DNA of 64,000 nt, taken from contig CM043969.1 of NCBI GenBank assembly GCA_014529385.2, positions 35,170,446-35,234,445 of the forward strand. The letters are read 5' to 3'. Position numbers and translations under genes: made by a program. Shown here piece after piece: positions 1-11,658 of this stretch; positions within the stretch are counted from its first letter, which is position 1, and each line of letters begins with the position of its first letter. The notes beneath the pieces were generated by a model. The model was not told where the DNA came from. It saw only the letters and a program-made list of their open reading frames with translations, and made no database searches. The stretch comes from Adiantum capillus-veneris (Eukaryota > Streptophyta > Polypodiopsida > Polypodiales > Pteridaceae).

Positions 1-21
1 CTTTCAACATGGTATCAAAGC
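1..21 (+). mobile_element. 3' end of a Ty1/copia LTR plus primer-binding site
   Basis: The window opens with an LTR-like end (CAACA) followed directly by TGGTATCAAAGC at 10-21. This is close to the TGGTATCAGAGC primer-binding site that copia elements use with initiator tRNA-Met. The rest of the LTR lies outside the window. No plus-strand gag follows, so only the leader of this element is likely to remain. Confidence 0.6.
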
Positions 22-2125
22 ATACAACGACCATGAAGAGGAGGTGCTTGATCTCGGCAAACCAAGAAGCTAAGTCTTTGCTCGTACAGAATTTTCTAGC
101 TAAATTGTTTGAGATTCAAGAAGCCTTGTATTAGCAGTTTCATGTTTTTTTTAAAGGCTGCCTATTAAGCGTCTTCTTGTGTAGCTACACGCAGAAGAGG
201 CGTTTGTAGATGCATGCAGAAGAGGTCGCATCTTTTTAGGCGGCTAGAGTGCAGGCGTTAATAATTTTTATGCAGGCAAATGAAAACGTCATTAGTATGA
301 GTCTATGGAAGTCGTTTGCGGTGTGCTCAAGCCAAGTTGTGCGACAGACACCAAAAAGAGGTTAGCAATATGACGGATATGATCTTAGTTGATTGAAGCC
401 CTTGTAGCTGTGTGTCGTCGTGAGGTCTACTGCAATCGCCAGCATCGGCAACATATATTCAGAAGAGATTATTTCCTCGTGCTATTAATAACATATTAAA
501 GAAACGCATCTAAAATGCGGAGGGTCGCTATTCAGCCTGTGCTGGCTCGTTAATCAGAGACGCAATTAGCGGGATGATATGATCTCACGTGGTGCTGGAG
601 CCTTGCTATGTATAGAGTTTTGCGCACTCCAGCGCTGCCTTGCAAGTGGTCCAAAGTTATCGCAGCTTTAATTTGCCTTTCTTGTCTTTAGCTATCGTCA
701 GCATGACCCTTCATCGGCTCTGTGCTAGGGACTAATAACAGCAGCAATGTTTCAAAGCCAACGCTGATAATAGCCACAAATAAAATTTCTTACGTACACT
801 ATTGATGCTCTCTGGACTCGAAAACTTGGAAAAGAGCATACAAAGCTCACCATGCATCTGTGCTCTCACTTTAGGACCACCTCTACGTGCGGACCATAGC
901 AGTCCAACTTGCAACGCATCCTAAGTAACTACTGCATATCCTAAGTAAGCGGCTGTAGATAGCAGATACCTCTGGACACGAATCAGATAGTGTGAGAATA
1001 GCATGAGAATAACAATGTATATGGTGGATGATTTCATCACCTGTCACTGTTTTCGGACCACCAGTCATGGATGCTTTGCTCGAAGTCGGTCCATCTTCCC
1101 ACTACCAAAGGGTCTTCGCTTGCTTTGATTCTCCACGTGCTTTAATTATGCGATGACAACAGCTTATAATCAAGAACGGCCTGCCAAAGGGCATTCGCTT
1201 GCTTTGATTCTAGGCGTTCTTTGATTGTGCCATGACAATAGCTTATCATCAGTGGCGACGACAATAGCTTATCATCAGTAGCCTTGCTATGCCTAGATGA
1301 CTTAGTGAATGCTCATGTTGACCGAGAGAAAATTGACGAGAACCACCTGCCAACTAGCCTCTGCGTGCTTTGATCATGCAGTCTGATCTGTCTGGCCATT
1401 CATGATCAGCGGTGCCTCTACACCTTGGTTATTTGTTGTAGTTCCTGGATAGTTCCTGGATAGCTAAGCTTCTGCCTAGTATAATGTGAGTTGCTTCGAT
1501 CAATTGGCCTAGTATAGAGTATTTTTTTCTTTTTGTCCGCAATATTTTACCAGATGCGGCCCACATGTTATCGGATTGAATGCTTTGTCTATGGCCGATG
1601 AAACCGTTTGTTAAAGACTTGATCTTAATTCATTCCCCATCACTTCTATGACAACATACCATGTCAAAAGAAATTTAAAATCGATGTGACTTTGTCATCT
1701 TATGAATGTCACCTATTCTTGCTTATCAGTGATTACAAGTCTTTCTTTGTTATCGTCCATGGCCATCGTTCCTAATAATGCAAGGTAATTCCATGTTCCA
1801 TAACGCGATCAATCCAAATGGTTAAGTATGCTTGAGAGCTTGGTGCTCAATTTTGTCAAAACTACTCTTGATGTTTTTCTATCGTCTTGTCATCAAGGTT
1901 AAGTACACTTTGAATGTTCTAGATCATGACTTCACTACTGCTTTCCATTATTTTTACATCATGACTTTACTAATACCTTTCTTGATGATGTGATAGATTA
2001 CCTCCCACTAACAAAGTTTATATGTACTTGGGAGTCTGGTGTCGAGCTTGGTGCTATGCTTATTATCATCAAATTGCACCCTTCTAATCGGTATCGTGCC
2101 TCAATATTTCATGGCACTATGGTTG
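22..2125. other. Non-coding, probable decayed copia leader
   Basis: No convincing coding region was found. At about 1098-1280 there is an imperfect internal repetition built around 'cgcttgctttgattct' and 'atgacaatagcttatcatcag'. The stretch between the primer site at 10-21 and the minus-strand copia protease is probably retrotransposon leader and debris. Confidence 0.4.
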
Positions 2126-3263
2126 TTATCGTCTCATCAACAGGACAGACTCGAGAGAGGTGAACAATTGACAATGTGAGGTAATGTGCTTTGTAGCACC
2201 ACTGTCAAAATACCACACATGTGAATCTCCAGCAATTGGCATGCATGCATCATGGATAGCAAGATTGTAAGTGCACTCTGCACTAAAAGCCCATTCTGCA
2301 TCAACATCAGCTTCACAGTCTCCTTTCATAGAAGATTCAACAATGGCTCCATTTTTTGTGGAACCAGCATTTGCAGTGGACACTGCTTGATCAAGTGATC
2401 ATTAGCTTTTGAAATAATGGCAATGCATCTTCTTTCTTCCCTTATCACTAGAAGTGCCAGACAAAGTGTTGCTAGCAGAAGAATTGGGAACAGAAGTTTT
2501 GCCACTTGTAGTAGAACCATAAGAAGTGGCCGCATTGCTATAACCACCCTTTCTTTGAGTAGCAATAAAAGCCTATTCAGTTGCACGCTATCTAGTCCTG
2601 TTTTTTCTAGAAAGTGACTCTTGCAACAGCAACGTGCATAATGCATCAAACTTGACAACTTCAGGATTTCCTTGGGTCATAAGTACTGGCAAAAGTCTTG
2701 TAAGAATCTGGTAAGGCATCAAGAACAGTCTGCACAAGGGAACTGTCTGAAATGACTTCACCTACAGAAATAAGTTGCTCATTGATATCCTTGACACCAG
2801 CAAGGAAAGTGTCCATATCATCTTCCTCATGCATAATCTTCGATTCCAGCTCTTTACGCAGCAAAGCAATTTTCCCCTCATTGCTGCTTGCATAAAGATC
2901 TAGAATATCCCAAGCCTGTTTTGCAGATTTTGTTGAATGAATGTGAGGAACAATGGTGCACTTCACAGACAACGCAATCAATGCATGAGCTTGCGCATCC
3001 TTTACATCCCAAAATGAGCTTGTTCTGTCGTAGGCAAAACAAATCTAATAGCAGCAATCCTTGCAGCAAGACCTGCAACATCCTCAACATCACCTACATC
3101 CTCAGAACCAGGACGTACATCAATGCCCTGCACAATATTCTAGACGCCCTTTGACACAAGAACATGTTGCATCATATAAGCCCACATAGGGTAATTGTCC
3201 CCATCCAACCTATCCTCAGTAGCAAACATCTTGAACACATATGTGTTGTTGTCAACCATGGTA
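2126..3263 (-). pseudogene. Ty1/copia gag-protease (UBN2-type gag), broken
   Basis: Read on the minus strand, this begins with a short N-terminus (DGDNYPMWAYMMQ) typical of plant copia gag. A UBN2-like body follows (SAKQAWDILDLYASSNEGK, then a DDMDTFLAGVKDINEQL helix). It ends in the retropepsin signature WYFDSGATKHITS, with catalytic Asp in DSGA. Several stops and frame changes interrupt it, for example after VLVSKGV and after DPRKS. The zinc knuckle is not recognisable. Gag would form the virus-like particle and the protease would mature the polyprotein. Integrase and RT are absent downstream, so this is the 5' half of an element whose 5' LTR is at 3850-4076. The element is clearly inactive. 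Confidence 0.85.
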
Positions 3264-3442
3264 AATGTTGCACCTGATGTGAAAATTGTCCGAAAAGAAG
3301 AGAAACGAAGCGGGAACAACACGTGCTATATAGCACAAATCGTAGAAGAGTGTAAGGCACCTCTTATGCAGAAAACAACACTGACAAAAATTCTGCACAA
3401 AATGACAAAATTGCATGTGCAGACCTGCCTGTAGTGGAAACG

Positions 3443-3857
3443 GAGGCCGAAATGAGCCGGAATCATAAATCTGATCAGGCTGAGCTCTATGAGTTTTCTC
3501 AAAATATTTGTTGGCTTGCAAACACTCTCCAAAGCTCACTGAAATCGGAAGTGAGCAGGAGTGTGCTGGAGCAGCTCGCAACTAAGCTTGGGAGGACGCA
3601 ACCTGATTTGATACAAACTTTTGGAATCGGAAGTGAGCAGGAGTGTGCTGGAGCAGCTCGCGACTAAGCTTGGGAGGCCGAAATGAGCCGGAATCATAAA
3701 TCTGATCAGGCTGAGCTCTATGAGTTTTCTCAAAATATTTGTTGGCTTGCAAACACTCTCCAAAGCTCACTGAAATCGGAAGTGAGCAGGAGTGTGCTGG
3801 AGCAGCTCGCGACTAAGCTTGGGAGGACGCAACCTGATTTGATACAAAATTTTGGAA
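3443..3857 (-). repeat. Tandem duplication in the copia leader that includes the primer site
   Basis: A 231-bp unit starting GAGGCCGAAATGAGCC at 3443 recurs at 3674. Each copy ends with GATTTGATACAAA followed by TTTTGGAAT, which on the minus strand is the LTR end plus a degenerate copia primer site (TTTGTATCAAATC). A sub-block around TCGGAAGTGAGCAGGAG occurs three times. The duplication therefore copied the junction between LTR and leader. Confidence 0.8.
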
Positions 3858-4076
3858 TTAGGGTTGCAGAGAAATGCACACAGCTTGGAGAAGACGAAGA
3901 AAGCTCAAGGCACACAACTAAGAGTGTGTTACTTAGTTTGCAATGGAAAGATAGATAGCCCTAGAGTGATGGGTGTATATACAATGCACGGAGGAAAAAA
4001 CCTCCTAAAGAGGGAAAAATTGCCCCGACGGTCCTTGTGTGTTCACACACATCACTACCACATGTATATGGTAACA
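3850..4076 (-). mobile_element. Ty1/copia 5' LTR (minus strand)
   Basis: On the minus strand it starts TGTTACCATATACATG and ends near CCTAATTCCAAAA. It is clearly related, in inverted orientation, to the LTR at 11430-11658; both share CATATACATGTGGTAGTGATG, the block around GTGCATTGTATATACACCCATCACTC, and a Ser/Leu-rich-looking 3' tail. The degenerate primer site lies at 3837-3850. It belongs to the gag-protease fragment at 2126-3263. Confidence 0.8.
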
Positions 4077-4525
4077 AAAAAACTTAGTAATATATTTACA
4101 ATGGATAAAATGAGTTGAAGGATGAGAAAAGAGGGGTGAATGAGATACGTATACCCTTGAGATGGTGAATCCTTGAAGAATCTTGGACTCACCCGTGCGC
4201 AGATTGTCAAAAATGATCGCCGTTCTTCTTCTTCTTCTTTTCACGCCGCCGCCATAGTTGAATCACCACAAAGGCAATGAGGGTTTTGTTGATTAAAAAA
4301 CCCCCATTTTGCAAAGATTAAGTATGGTTAGGTTGCTGATTTTAAGTGCATTCTTGAAAGGGTAGAATAAAATTGTAATATGGGAGTAATAGAGAGAGAT
4401 TTGGAGATAGTGGATGTAGGTAGAGCTTCAAAAGAGAGCTATAGGTGTGAGAGGGGAGGCTAATGGTGAAGAGGATGAGAGAAAACCATGGAAGTTGTAG
4501 GTTTAAGTGACAAATAGAGAGAAAT

Positions 4526-4559
<34 letters not shown>

Positions 4560-6120
4560 AAGTAGGAAAGGAGGTGAGAGAAAACTATGTGCTACTTGTG
4601 AGAAAAGTGAGCAGACTCGGGTCCACACAAAAAATCATATCTCATCGGTGGAGGTAGCTCCAACAATTATCAAAATTTTTGAGGTGATTATTCAACTCTT
4701 GTTCCATAGTTTGTCTTTTAGTCACCATTTTAAATTTGGAGTGGAGATGAATATAAAAAATCCCACTAAAATGCCTATTTTTCTTCACAAAAAAGTCTTC
4801 AATGGCCCTACTTTTGTTGAATTTTCATAAGGCTACCAAGGTAAGCCTCTCCTTGCATGAGAGCATGATGTAATAGATTAATCTTAGGGGTTTGAAAATA
4901 TGCATGGTTTTGGATTATGCATAAATATAATATATGGATATGATGAAAAAAACAAGCTAGTATATATAAACAATTCATGAAAAATCTAAAATAGTAAGAT
5001 CTATATATAAAATATATAAATATATAAAAAAATAGGGAATCAAATGAGGAAGGCCCTCATTTTTTTTATTGATGTATATTTATTTATAAGTGGTAAGAAA
5101 TAATACATGTAGGAAGTAGGAATTTAGTGAAAAGAAATCAGCGATGGTGAAAGGTATTTTTGATGTTTTTCCTTGGAGTGGATTCACACCAAAGATAAAA
5201 GAAGCTTGCATGAAATGATTTTTTATAGAATACATGGTAAGAAAGATCATGGTAATGGTGAGTAAATGTACATAGCATACTTAGGTAAATAACACATACC
5301 TAAAAATACATATTTAAATAAATATGAAAAATAAAAATTCCCTATATTTAAGCCCTATATACAATGAAATACTTATACACAAAAGGACCATAATATATTT
5401 TGGCTTTTATTTTTATTTATTTTTTGGCTCAACTAGCCCAGTGACTAGCTAAATGAGGGTTTTTAAGGAGATATAGGAAAAGTCCCTTAACTCACACACA
5501 CCTATGTACAGTGAAAAGGTGAGGGTCTTCAGAGTGTTAAGGTGATTTTTCTTGGGTCAAATGGCTCACTATGGCAAATACGGAGAGCCAAATAATGGCT
5601 ATCATTGGATGACCTTTCCAACGCAAAAGTTAAAAATGTGCAGTACTGAAAATATAAAGTACCAAATTTGGTATTATAAAGCTCAAAAGTACCTCAGTTT
5701 ATATGTTGACCTTCACTGCCCTACTAAGCTTTAAATTTGTGTTCAGCTCATAGCACATATGCTTGCATGCATGCAATGCAAAAAAAAGATGCATCACTCT
5801 CACGATACCATACACACACTTGCATGCATGCAATTTAACAAAAAAAAAGATTGGGCTCAAAACCTCAAAATCTTCAAATTCCAATTGCTACCTTTCATGA
5901 AAGAAACACATCACACGAGTGCAAATGTACAACTCCATCCATAATTGCACCCACATTTTCTTTGGAAGGAGTGGTGTTTCAAATTTTTATTACATTTGTA
6001 CTCTCAAATTCCTACTCTCTCCAAAAAAAATAATTTAATACATTTCCTTCTACAGTACTTAAATTTAGAGGACAAAAAAGGTTCCCTCCAAAACAACTTG
6101 GAAATATGTATAAGTATCAA
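4077..6120. other. AT-rich intergenic DNA
   Basis: No supported gene. It holds a (GT)n microsatellite at about 4529-4557, several AT-rich runs (4900-5060), and two imperfect repeats of 'cttgcatgcatgcaat' at about 5761-5835. Short open frames have no family resemblance. Confidence 0.6.
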
Positions 6121-6140
6121 CTAGGTAAGAACAACAATTT

Positions 6141-6780
6141 TTGTACCACCAATGCATGCTTTTAGCCTACAAGAAGATTGTGGGCAACTTGATCTACTTG
6201 ACTATCTCATATCCAAACTTGAGCTACATGGTTGGATTGGTTAGTCAATTTATGCAGTCTCCCAAGAAACCACGTTTGGTTACGGTGAGGTACACTTTGC
6301 ATTATGTGAGTGCTACTTTGGACTATGCACTCTTTTATAAAGTTGATATGGAGTTGCATCTCTATGGTTACACAAATGTGAATTGGGTTGGTAGTACATA
6401 CGATTGCAGGCCTACCAGCAGATTCATGTTTTCATTTGGGAGTATTGTTATCACATGGAGTAGCAAGAAGCAACCTATGATTTCTCTTTCAAGTACAAAG
6501 GTAGAGCACAAGTGTATTGCAGTGGAGGCATGTGAGATAGCATGGTTGGGATTACTACTTCAAGACTTTGGAGCACAGGTACAGTGCTTGGCTGTCATAT
6601 ATTGTGACAGTCTCAGCAATATACAGTTGGCACAATGCCTAGTGTTTCATCCTAGGAAAAATCACATCAAGATGCACTACCACTTCATGAGAGAGAGGGT
6701 CTTAGCAGGTGACATCGACCTTGAGTAAGTGGCGACACATGAGAAAGTTGGAGATATCTTCACGAAGGCGGCCCTTGGAG
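6141..6780 (+). pseudogene. Ty1/copia RT tail and RNase H fragment
   Basis: A 195-codon open frame carries the copia RT/RNase H C-terminus in order: KIVGNLIYLTISYPNLSYMV, FMQSPKKPRLVTVR, the RNase H core HLYGYTNVNWVGS, then SSKKQPMISLSSTKVEHKC and VIYCDSLSNIQLA, ending MHYHFMRERVLAGDIDL. The usual ADWAG core reads NVNWVG, so the first RNase H acidic residue is Asn. A stop follows at about 6726, with degenerate C-terminal codons after it. Nothing upstream encodes the rest of pol and no LTR was recognised, so this is a 3' pol remnant. Confidence 0.85.
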
Positions 6781-8184
6781 GGAAGAAGCTATAGTAATTT
6801 CAAGCAATGCTTGGCTAAGTTGCATTATACGTTATACGAGATACATATGATACGTCATATACGAGCATATTTTACATGAACTCATATTATACGGACATAT
6901 TATACAATGCCACGTGAGCAAAAACGGGCAACCGTTTTTTCCCAATTTTTTGATCGAAAGAAACTTCGATTGGAAAAGATTGATAAAAAAATACTTTGCA
7001 CAAAGTATTTTTCAATCAAAGAATACGTTGGTCGAAAAAAAAAAGTGTATATAGCGGCAACGCGCCTTGTTGAAACTAGTATTCATCACAAAAGGTATTC
7101 CATGTCATTCTTAGAGAAAAAAATAAACAAAATTATAATTCAAAAATCATTGAAATTTAGAATAGTTTTAAATTTTTTTGTTTAAAATCAATTTTATGTT
7201 TTTTTTTAAATTTGATTGATTCTTTTTTTAAGATTCAAATTGTGTAAGCTTTGTATGTTGCCAAACTCTCACTCATACAAGGTGTTTATTTTTTAGGATT
7301 CACTTGCTACGTGCTCAATTTACTGACATATGGAAGTGAATTAGTGATATAATTTAGAGGTTTCCATTGTGTGCAAAGTTTCGTCTCACATGAGGTAATC
7401 AGTCTGCAAAATATAATATAATAGAGGTCAGTTTTATTTAGGTAGGTTCGATTTTGACGTGCAGATATTTTCTCACCTCAAAGTGAACATAGGTAGAAAT
7501 TTTCTTGTCCTATGTAGAGCCATCACACTATGCTCTCACTCGAATTAAATTTAGGAATCTCATGTCCAAATACATGATATTAAATTATCTTTATTTGGAT
7601 TGCTATGTCTATCATACTGTTTGATCATACACGTGCAGCAATTGCAGATAGATAAGCTCTCAAAGATCTATCGTGGAGTGTGAGAACTTCATGTTTGCAG
7701 TTCAAATAGATATGAAAATCGTCAAGGCCTGCAATTAATTCTCATGTTACAATGAGAATCAATTGCAAGATTTGATTAATATTATCGATTATCATATTGT
7801 GTGAAAGTCGCAAGCTTGCACTTTAGATAAATCCGTATAGTGCAACGTGATGATGAGATTTATTTAAATAAGTGATTAAGATTATCGATTATCGTAATGT
7901 GTGAAAGCCAAAAGCTTGTGTGAGCATTGTGATGATTGAAATGTTTTGTTTGAAGTGATGAAGTTATTTAGCGCTTGAAAATATAATTTGATTGACATGA
8001 GTTTATACATGAAGAACAATAATACTATCATTGTTTATTGTTGATTGATAATGTAGCACCAGTCTAATTGATAATGTGGACAAATTTTGATTACTATATT
8101 GATCGATAGAGCATTTCTTGTGTAGTTTGTTGCTTTGAATTAATTTTGACCTTGAAATTGACAGTTGGATTTGTTGATTCTAGC
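6781..8184. other. AT-rich DNA upstream of the hAT remnant
   Basis: No gene was recognised. At about 6830-6905 there are imperfect repeats of TATACG/ATACGA. At about 7770-7915 there is an imperfect duplication (ATTATCGATTATC...GTGTGAAAG, twice). This could be the 5' region of the hAT element that follows, but no terminal inverted repeat could be fixed. Confidence 0.4.
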
Positions 8185-10313
8185 ATGTTAAATTCATTTA
8201 TCAGCATGGTGAAAAGACATGAGTGGAGTTACGTCCACGAGCTGCGTGCCGGAAAGAATACATCTCGATTGAAATGCAAGAGCTGCGACCATGAATTCAG
8301 TGGTAATGCGACCAAAATCAAAGAGCATTTGTTTAAAGTCCCTGGTAATGTGTCCGAGTATACTGATCCACCAAGGTATATTCATTCTATATTGCCAAAG
8401 TATGCACGCATAGCAAAGAAAATTCTTGCAGCTAAAAAGAAAAGTGCTACTTCCAAAAAAGTTGCAACAGATGTTGAAATGTCTATTTCCAATGAGAGGA
8501 CATAGCATATGCCTACGGAAGTAAATGATCACACTCTCCATTCAACTCCTCTTCATGGACATACTTCAACGTCAACAGCAACAGGTCCTAGCTCAACTAA
8601 CGTTAGTAAAGCATCATTTAATGGCCAAACGTTGTATGAAGTGTTAGATAAGCAATGGTTTCTTGAGTTTCACTTGAAATAGACACAATCTTTTGTGGTG
8701 TGCAGTATACAATTTAATGCTATGCGCAACCCCATATTTCAAGATGCTTTAATGAGCACAACCAAAAAAGTGTTTGTGATTCCTGATTATAATAAGATGC
8801 ACACAGAGTATCTAGATAAAGTGAAAGACAATACTGAAGCCATCCTCAAGCGCACGGTGGTAGAATTTGTTCCTGCATATGGTTTCACCATAGCGTTGGA
8901 TGGATGGACCAACTGTCAAAAGAAGCCGCTCATCAATGTGATGGTTATCAAGACTAGAGGTCCTTGTTCCTAGAAGCCATTGATACCTCTTTAAAAGAGA
9001 AGACCAGTGATTATCTAGCAAGGATATATGAGCCTGCCTAGCAAAGGCAGGTGGGCCAAATAATGTGACTGTAATTGTCACAGATAATGCATTCAATTAC
9101 AAGGCTGCAAAAGGGCTATCCAAGTTAAGTACACGTATATTACTGGGTGCCATGTGCCACGTATATTGGAAAATTTCTATTAAAAGACATTGGTAAAATG
9201 GCCGTCATAAAAAAAGTGCTACTAGATGCAAATCATGTGGTGAAATTTATTACAGAGCATCAAATTTTATATGCTCTTTTTCGAATATAATCACACAATA
9301 AAACTTTACAGATATTTTGTGCGACAAGGTTTGCAACCGCATACTATGTTCTTGCCACCTTGCAAGAAGTGAGGCCTGCTTTGATTGAAACGGTAGCCGA
9401 TAAAAGATGGGATGCTTGGCTCAGCAAGTATCGTAGCTACCAAGAGGCAGCTTCAAGATGTGCACAGCTTGTGAACTCGTGAGTTTTTTGGCGCAATGTA
9501 GAGAAAATTGTCACCCTGGCCAAACCATTTGTAGATCTTTTACAAATAGTTGACAAAGACTCTTTCAGCTTTGGCCGAATTTATTGGTATATGTTAAAGG
9601 CATTATGCAAAGTAAGAGAGCATGTTGGTTTTTGGTGCAAAGGACAAAGCTGCCATAATCACACCTACCAACAAGTGATCTGTGCAATTGCATACACCGT
9701 TGCATGGTGCTGCATTTGTATCAGATCGCAAATTTCAAATCTTGGGGGGTTCACCGTGCAGTACCCCCATATATAACGTGCGTTTATGGGGTATTAAAAA
9801 AACCCCTCTTTTAACATATTTGAATTTATAAAATGACCCCTTATTTTAGGATTTTCTTTTAAAATTGAATATAAAAACCCCTTAATTCAATGTATCTCTA
9901 TTAAATGGCCTTTTTTTGCATTTTAAAACCCCTCACGTTATACATTAACATGATTACATAGTACACCCCCCGAGTTTCAAATGCACCAACAATCTGCCAA
10001 TAAAGAAATCATGATTGACTTCAAAACAGTGTGCTCTCAATTATTGGGACAGGAGGATGGGAAAATTGTTTTCTATCAGTGAGCTGATTATGCTAATAGA
10101 ACTGGCATGTTCCAAAAACCATGGCATATAGATGCCATTGCACACACAAATGCGCCTCTATGGTGGAAGGAGTATGTTGGGGAGAAAGTGGAGCTGCAAC
10201 ACATTGCATTTAGGATTTTATCTCACAACTTCAAGTGGAAATTGTGAGATAAGTTGGTCGGCATTTGACTTTATGCATACCAAGAAACAAAACCGGCCTC
10301 ATCCTAAATGGGC
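8185..10313 (+). pseudogene. hAT-superfamily transposase, decayed
   Basis: An N-terminal BED zinc finger is visible (LKCKSCDHEFSGNATKIKEH, with Cys-x2-Cys and the following His). The DUF659-type catalytic region follows (AYGFTIALDGWTNCQKKPLI), then TVIVTDNAFNYKAAKGLS, and finally the C-terminal hAT dimerisation domain (PLWWKEYVGEKVELQHIAFR, then SSGNCEISWSAFDFMHTKKQ). hAT transposases cut and paste DNA and leave 8-bp target duplications. Stops and frame changes occur throughout (8503, 8682, 8973 and later), so it is inactive. A 234-bp MITE interrupts it at 9741-9974, and copia RT sequence abuts its 3' end at about 10310. Confidence 0.85.
9741..9974. mobile_element. 234-bp MITE inside the hAT gene, with 8-bp target duplication
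   Basis: The insert begins CTTGGGGGGTTCAC and ends GTACACCCCCCGAG, a short inverted terminus. The direct repeat TTTCAAAT flanks it at 9733-9740 and 9975-9982. Removing the insert and one repeat rejoins the hAT frame as FVSDRKFQMHQQSANKEIM. The 8-bp duplication suggests mobilisation by a hAT-type transposase. The inside is AT-rich and non-coding, with several 'aaacccct' blocks. Confidence 0.8.
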
Positions 10314-11294
10314 TACCAACGCGGTTTTGTCAAGAAAATACAAGAGGATAAGGTGTGCAAATGTAGCAAAGCTTTGTATGGGTTGAAGCAATCTCCTTGT
10401 GCTTGGTATGAGAAGGCTGACACTCATTTGGTCAAACGAGGCTTTTGTAACAGTCCAACAGAAAGCACATTGTACGTAAAGCGTGAGGGTAATGTACTTC
10501 TCATGGCAGATTTTCTGATCACTAAACCAAATGAGAGACAGGCTGAACTGAATGCTACTTTCAAGATGAAATATTTGGGGTTGTTGCATCATTACTTGGG
10601 TATACAATTTAAGCAGTGTGATGGTGGTATTGCATTGTGTTAGAAAAGTTACATAGAGACATTGCTATGTAAGTTTGGACTTGAGGACTACAAACCTATT
10701 GCCACTCCCATGGAAACAATTTTGAAATTGAGCCTTCATGATGCTGGTGATCCTGCAAATGTCACTCTTTACCAAATTGCTATTGGATGCCTCATTTATG
10801 TATGCAACAGGAGGTCGGATATTCAGTTTGTAGTCTCACAGGTTAGCAGATTTATGCATAGGCCAGGGTCTAGGCATTGGTAGGATTTCAATAGGATTTT
10901 CCTCTACTTGAGTGGCACTTTATATCTTGGATTGTTTTATCCCAAGGGGGGGTCATTGCCTCCAGACCTACATGCTTTTTCAAACTCATATTGGGCTAGT
11001 TGTTTTCACATGTGAGTGTCCACAAGTGGTTTTTGTTTCATGGCTATGGTTGAGTGTGTATGGCTGAGACGCCTTATGGTTGATCTGGGTGTTGGACAGG
11101 ACATTGCCAACACTATCTACACTGACAGTCAGAGCGCATTGACAGTTGCAAGGAACCCAATTCGTCATGCTCGCACAAAGCACATTGAGGTACATTACCA
11201 CTATGTCAAAGAGAGGCTCTCAGTAGGAGATATCAAATTGGATTATGTGCCAACACACAGGACAACATTGCAGAGCCTTTCACAAAGGCATTGA
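10314..11294 (+). pseudogene. Ty1/copia RT C-terminus and RNase H
   Basis: The copia RT tail is readable: KALYGLKQSPCAWYEK, FKMKYLGLLHHYLGIQ, then the connection YQIAIGCLIYVCNRRSDIQF. RNase H-like segments follow (IYTDSQSALTVARNPIRHAR and KHIEVHYHYVKERLSVGDIK). The catalytic YxDD block is replaced by MADFLITK, and stops lie at 10641, 10881 and near 11014. It starts at the broken end of the hAT gene and runs into its own 3' LTR at 11430. It is the 3' part of an element of the same family as the minus-strand copia at 2.1-4.1 kb, judging by the LTR. Confidence 0.85.
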
Positions 11295-11429
11295 CTAGTG
11301 ATAAGTTCAAATCTTTCCACAAAGCTTTGGGCTTACTCCCCTTTGTCAACTGATCATGTCCTCAAGGCATGTCACTTCCCTTTACTCCATGTGCCAGCTC
11401 TCGTTCACCGCATCACTCCAGGGGGGATT

Positions 11430-11658
11430 TGCTACCATATACATGTGGTAGTGATGTGTGTGAACGCACTTAGGACCACCGAGGCATTTTTTCCCTCACT
11501 AGGAGGTTTTTCCCCCGTGCATTGTATATACACCCATCACTCGAGGGCTAATTCATCTTTCCATTGCACACAAAGTAATTTTACTCTCAGTTGTGTGCCT
11601 TGAGCTTCCTTCGTCTTCTCCAAGCTGTGTGTGTTTTCCTGCAAACCTAATTCCAACA
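11430..11658 (+). mobile_element. Ty1/copia 3' LTR
   Basis: A polypurine tract (CAGGGGGGATT, about 11419-11429) precedes TGCTACCATATACATG, and the element ends AATTCCAACA at 11658, giving a TG...CA LTR of 229 bp. The sequence is the inverted relative of 3850-4076. It follows copia RNase H, as expected for a 3' LTR. Confidence 0.85.
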
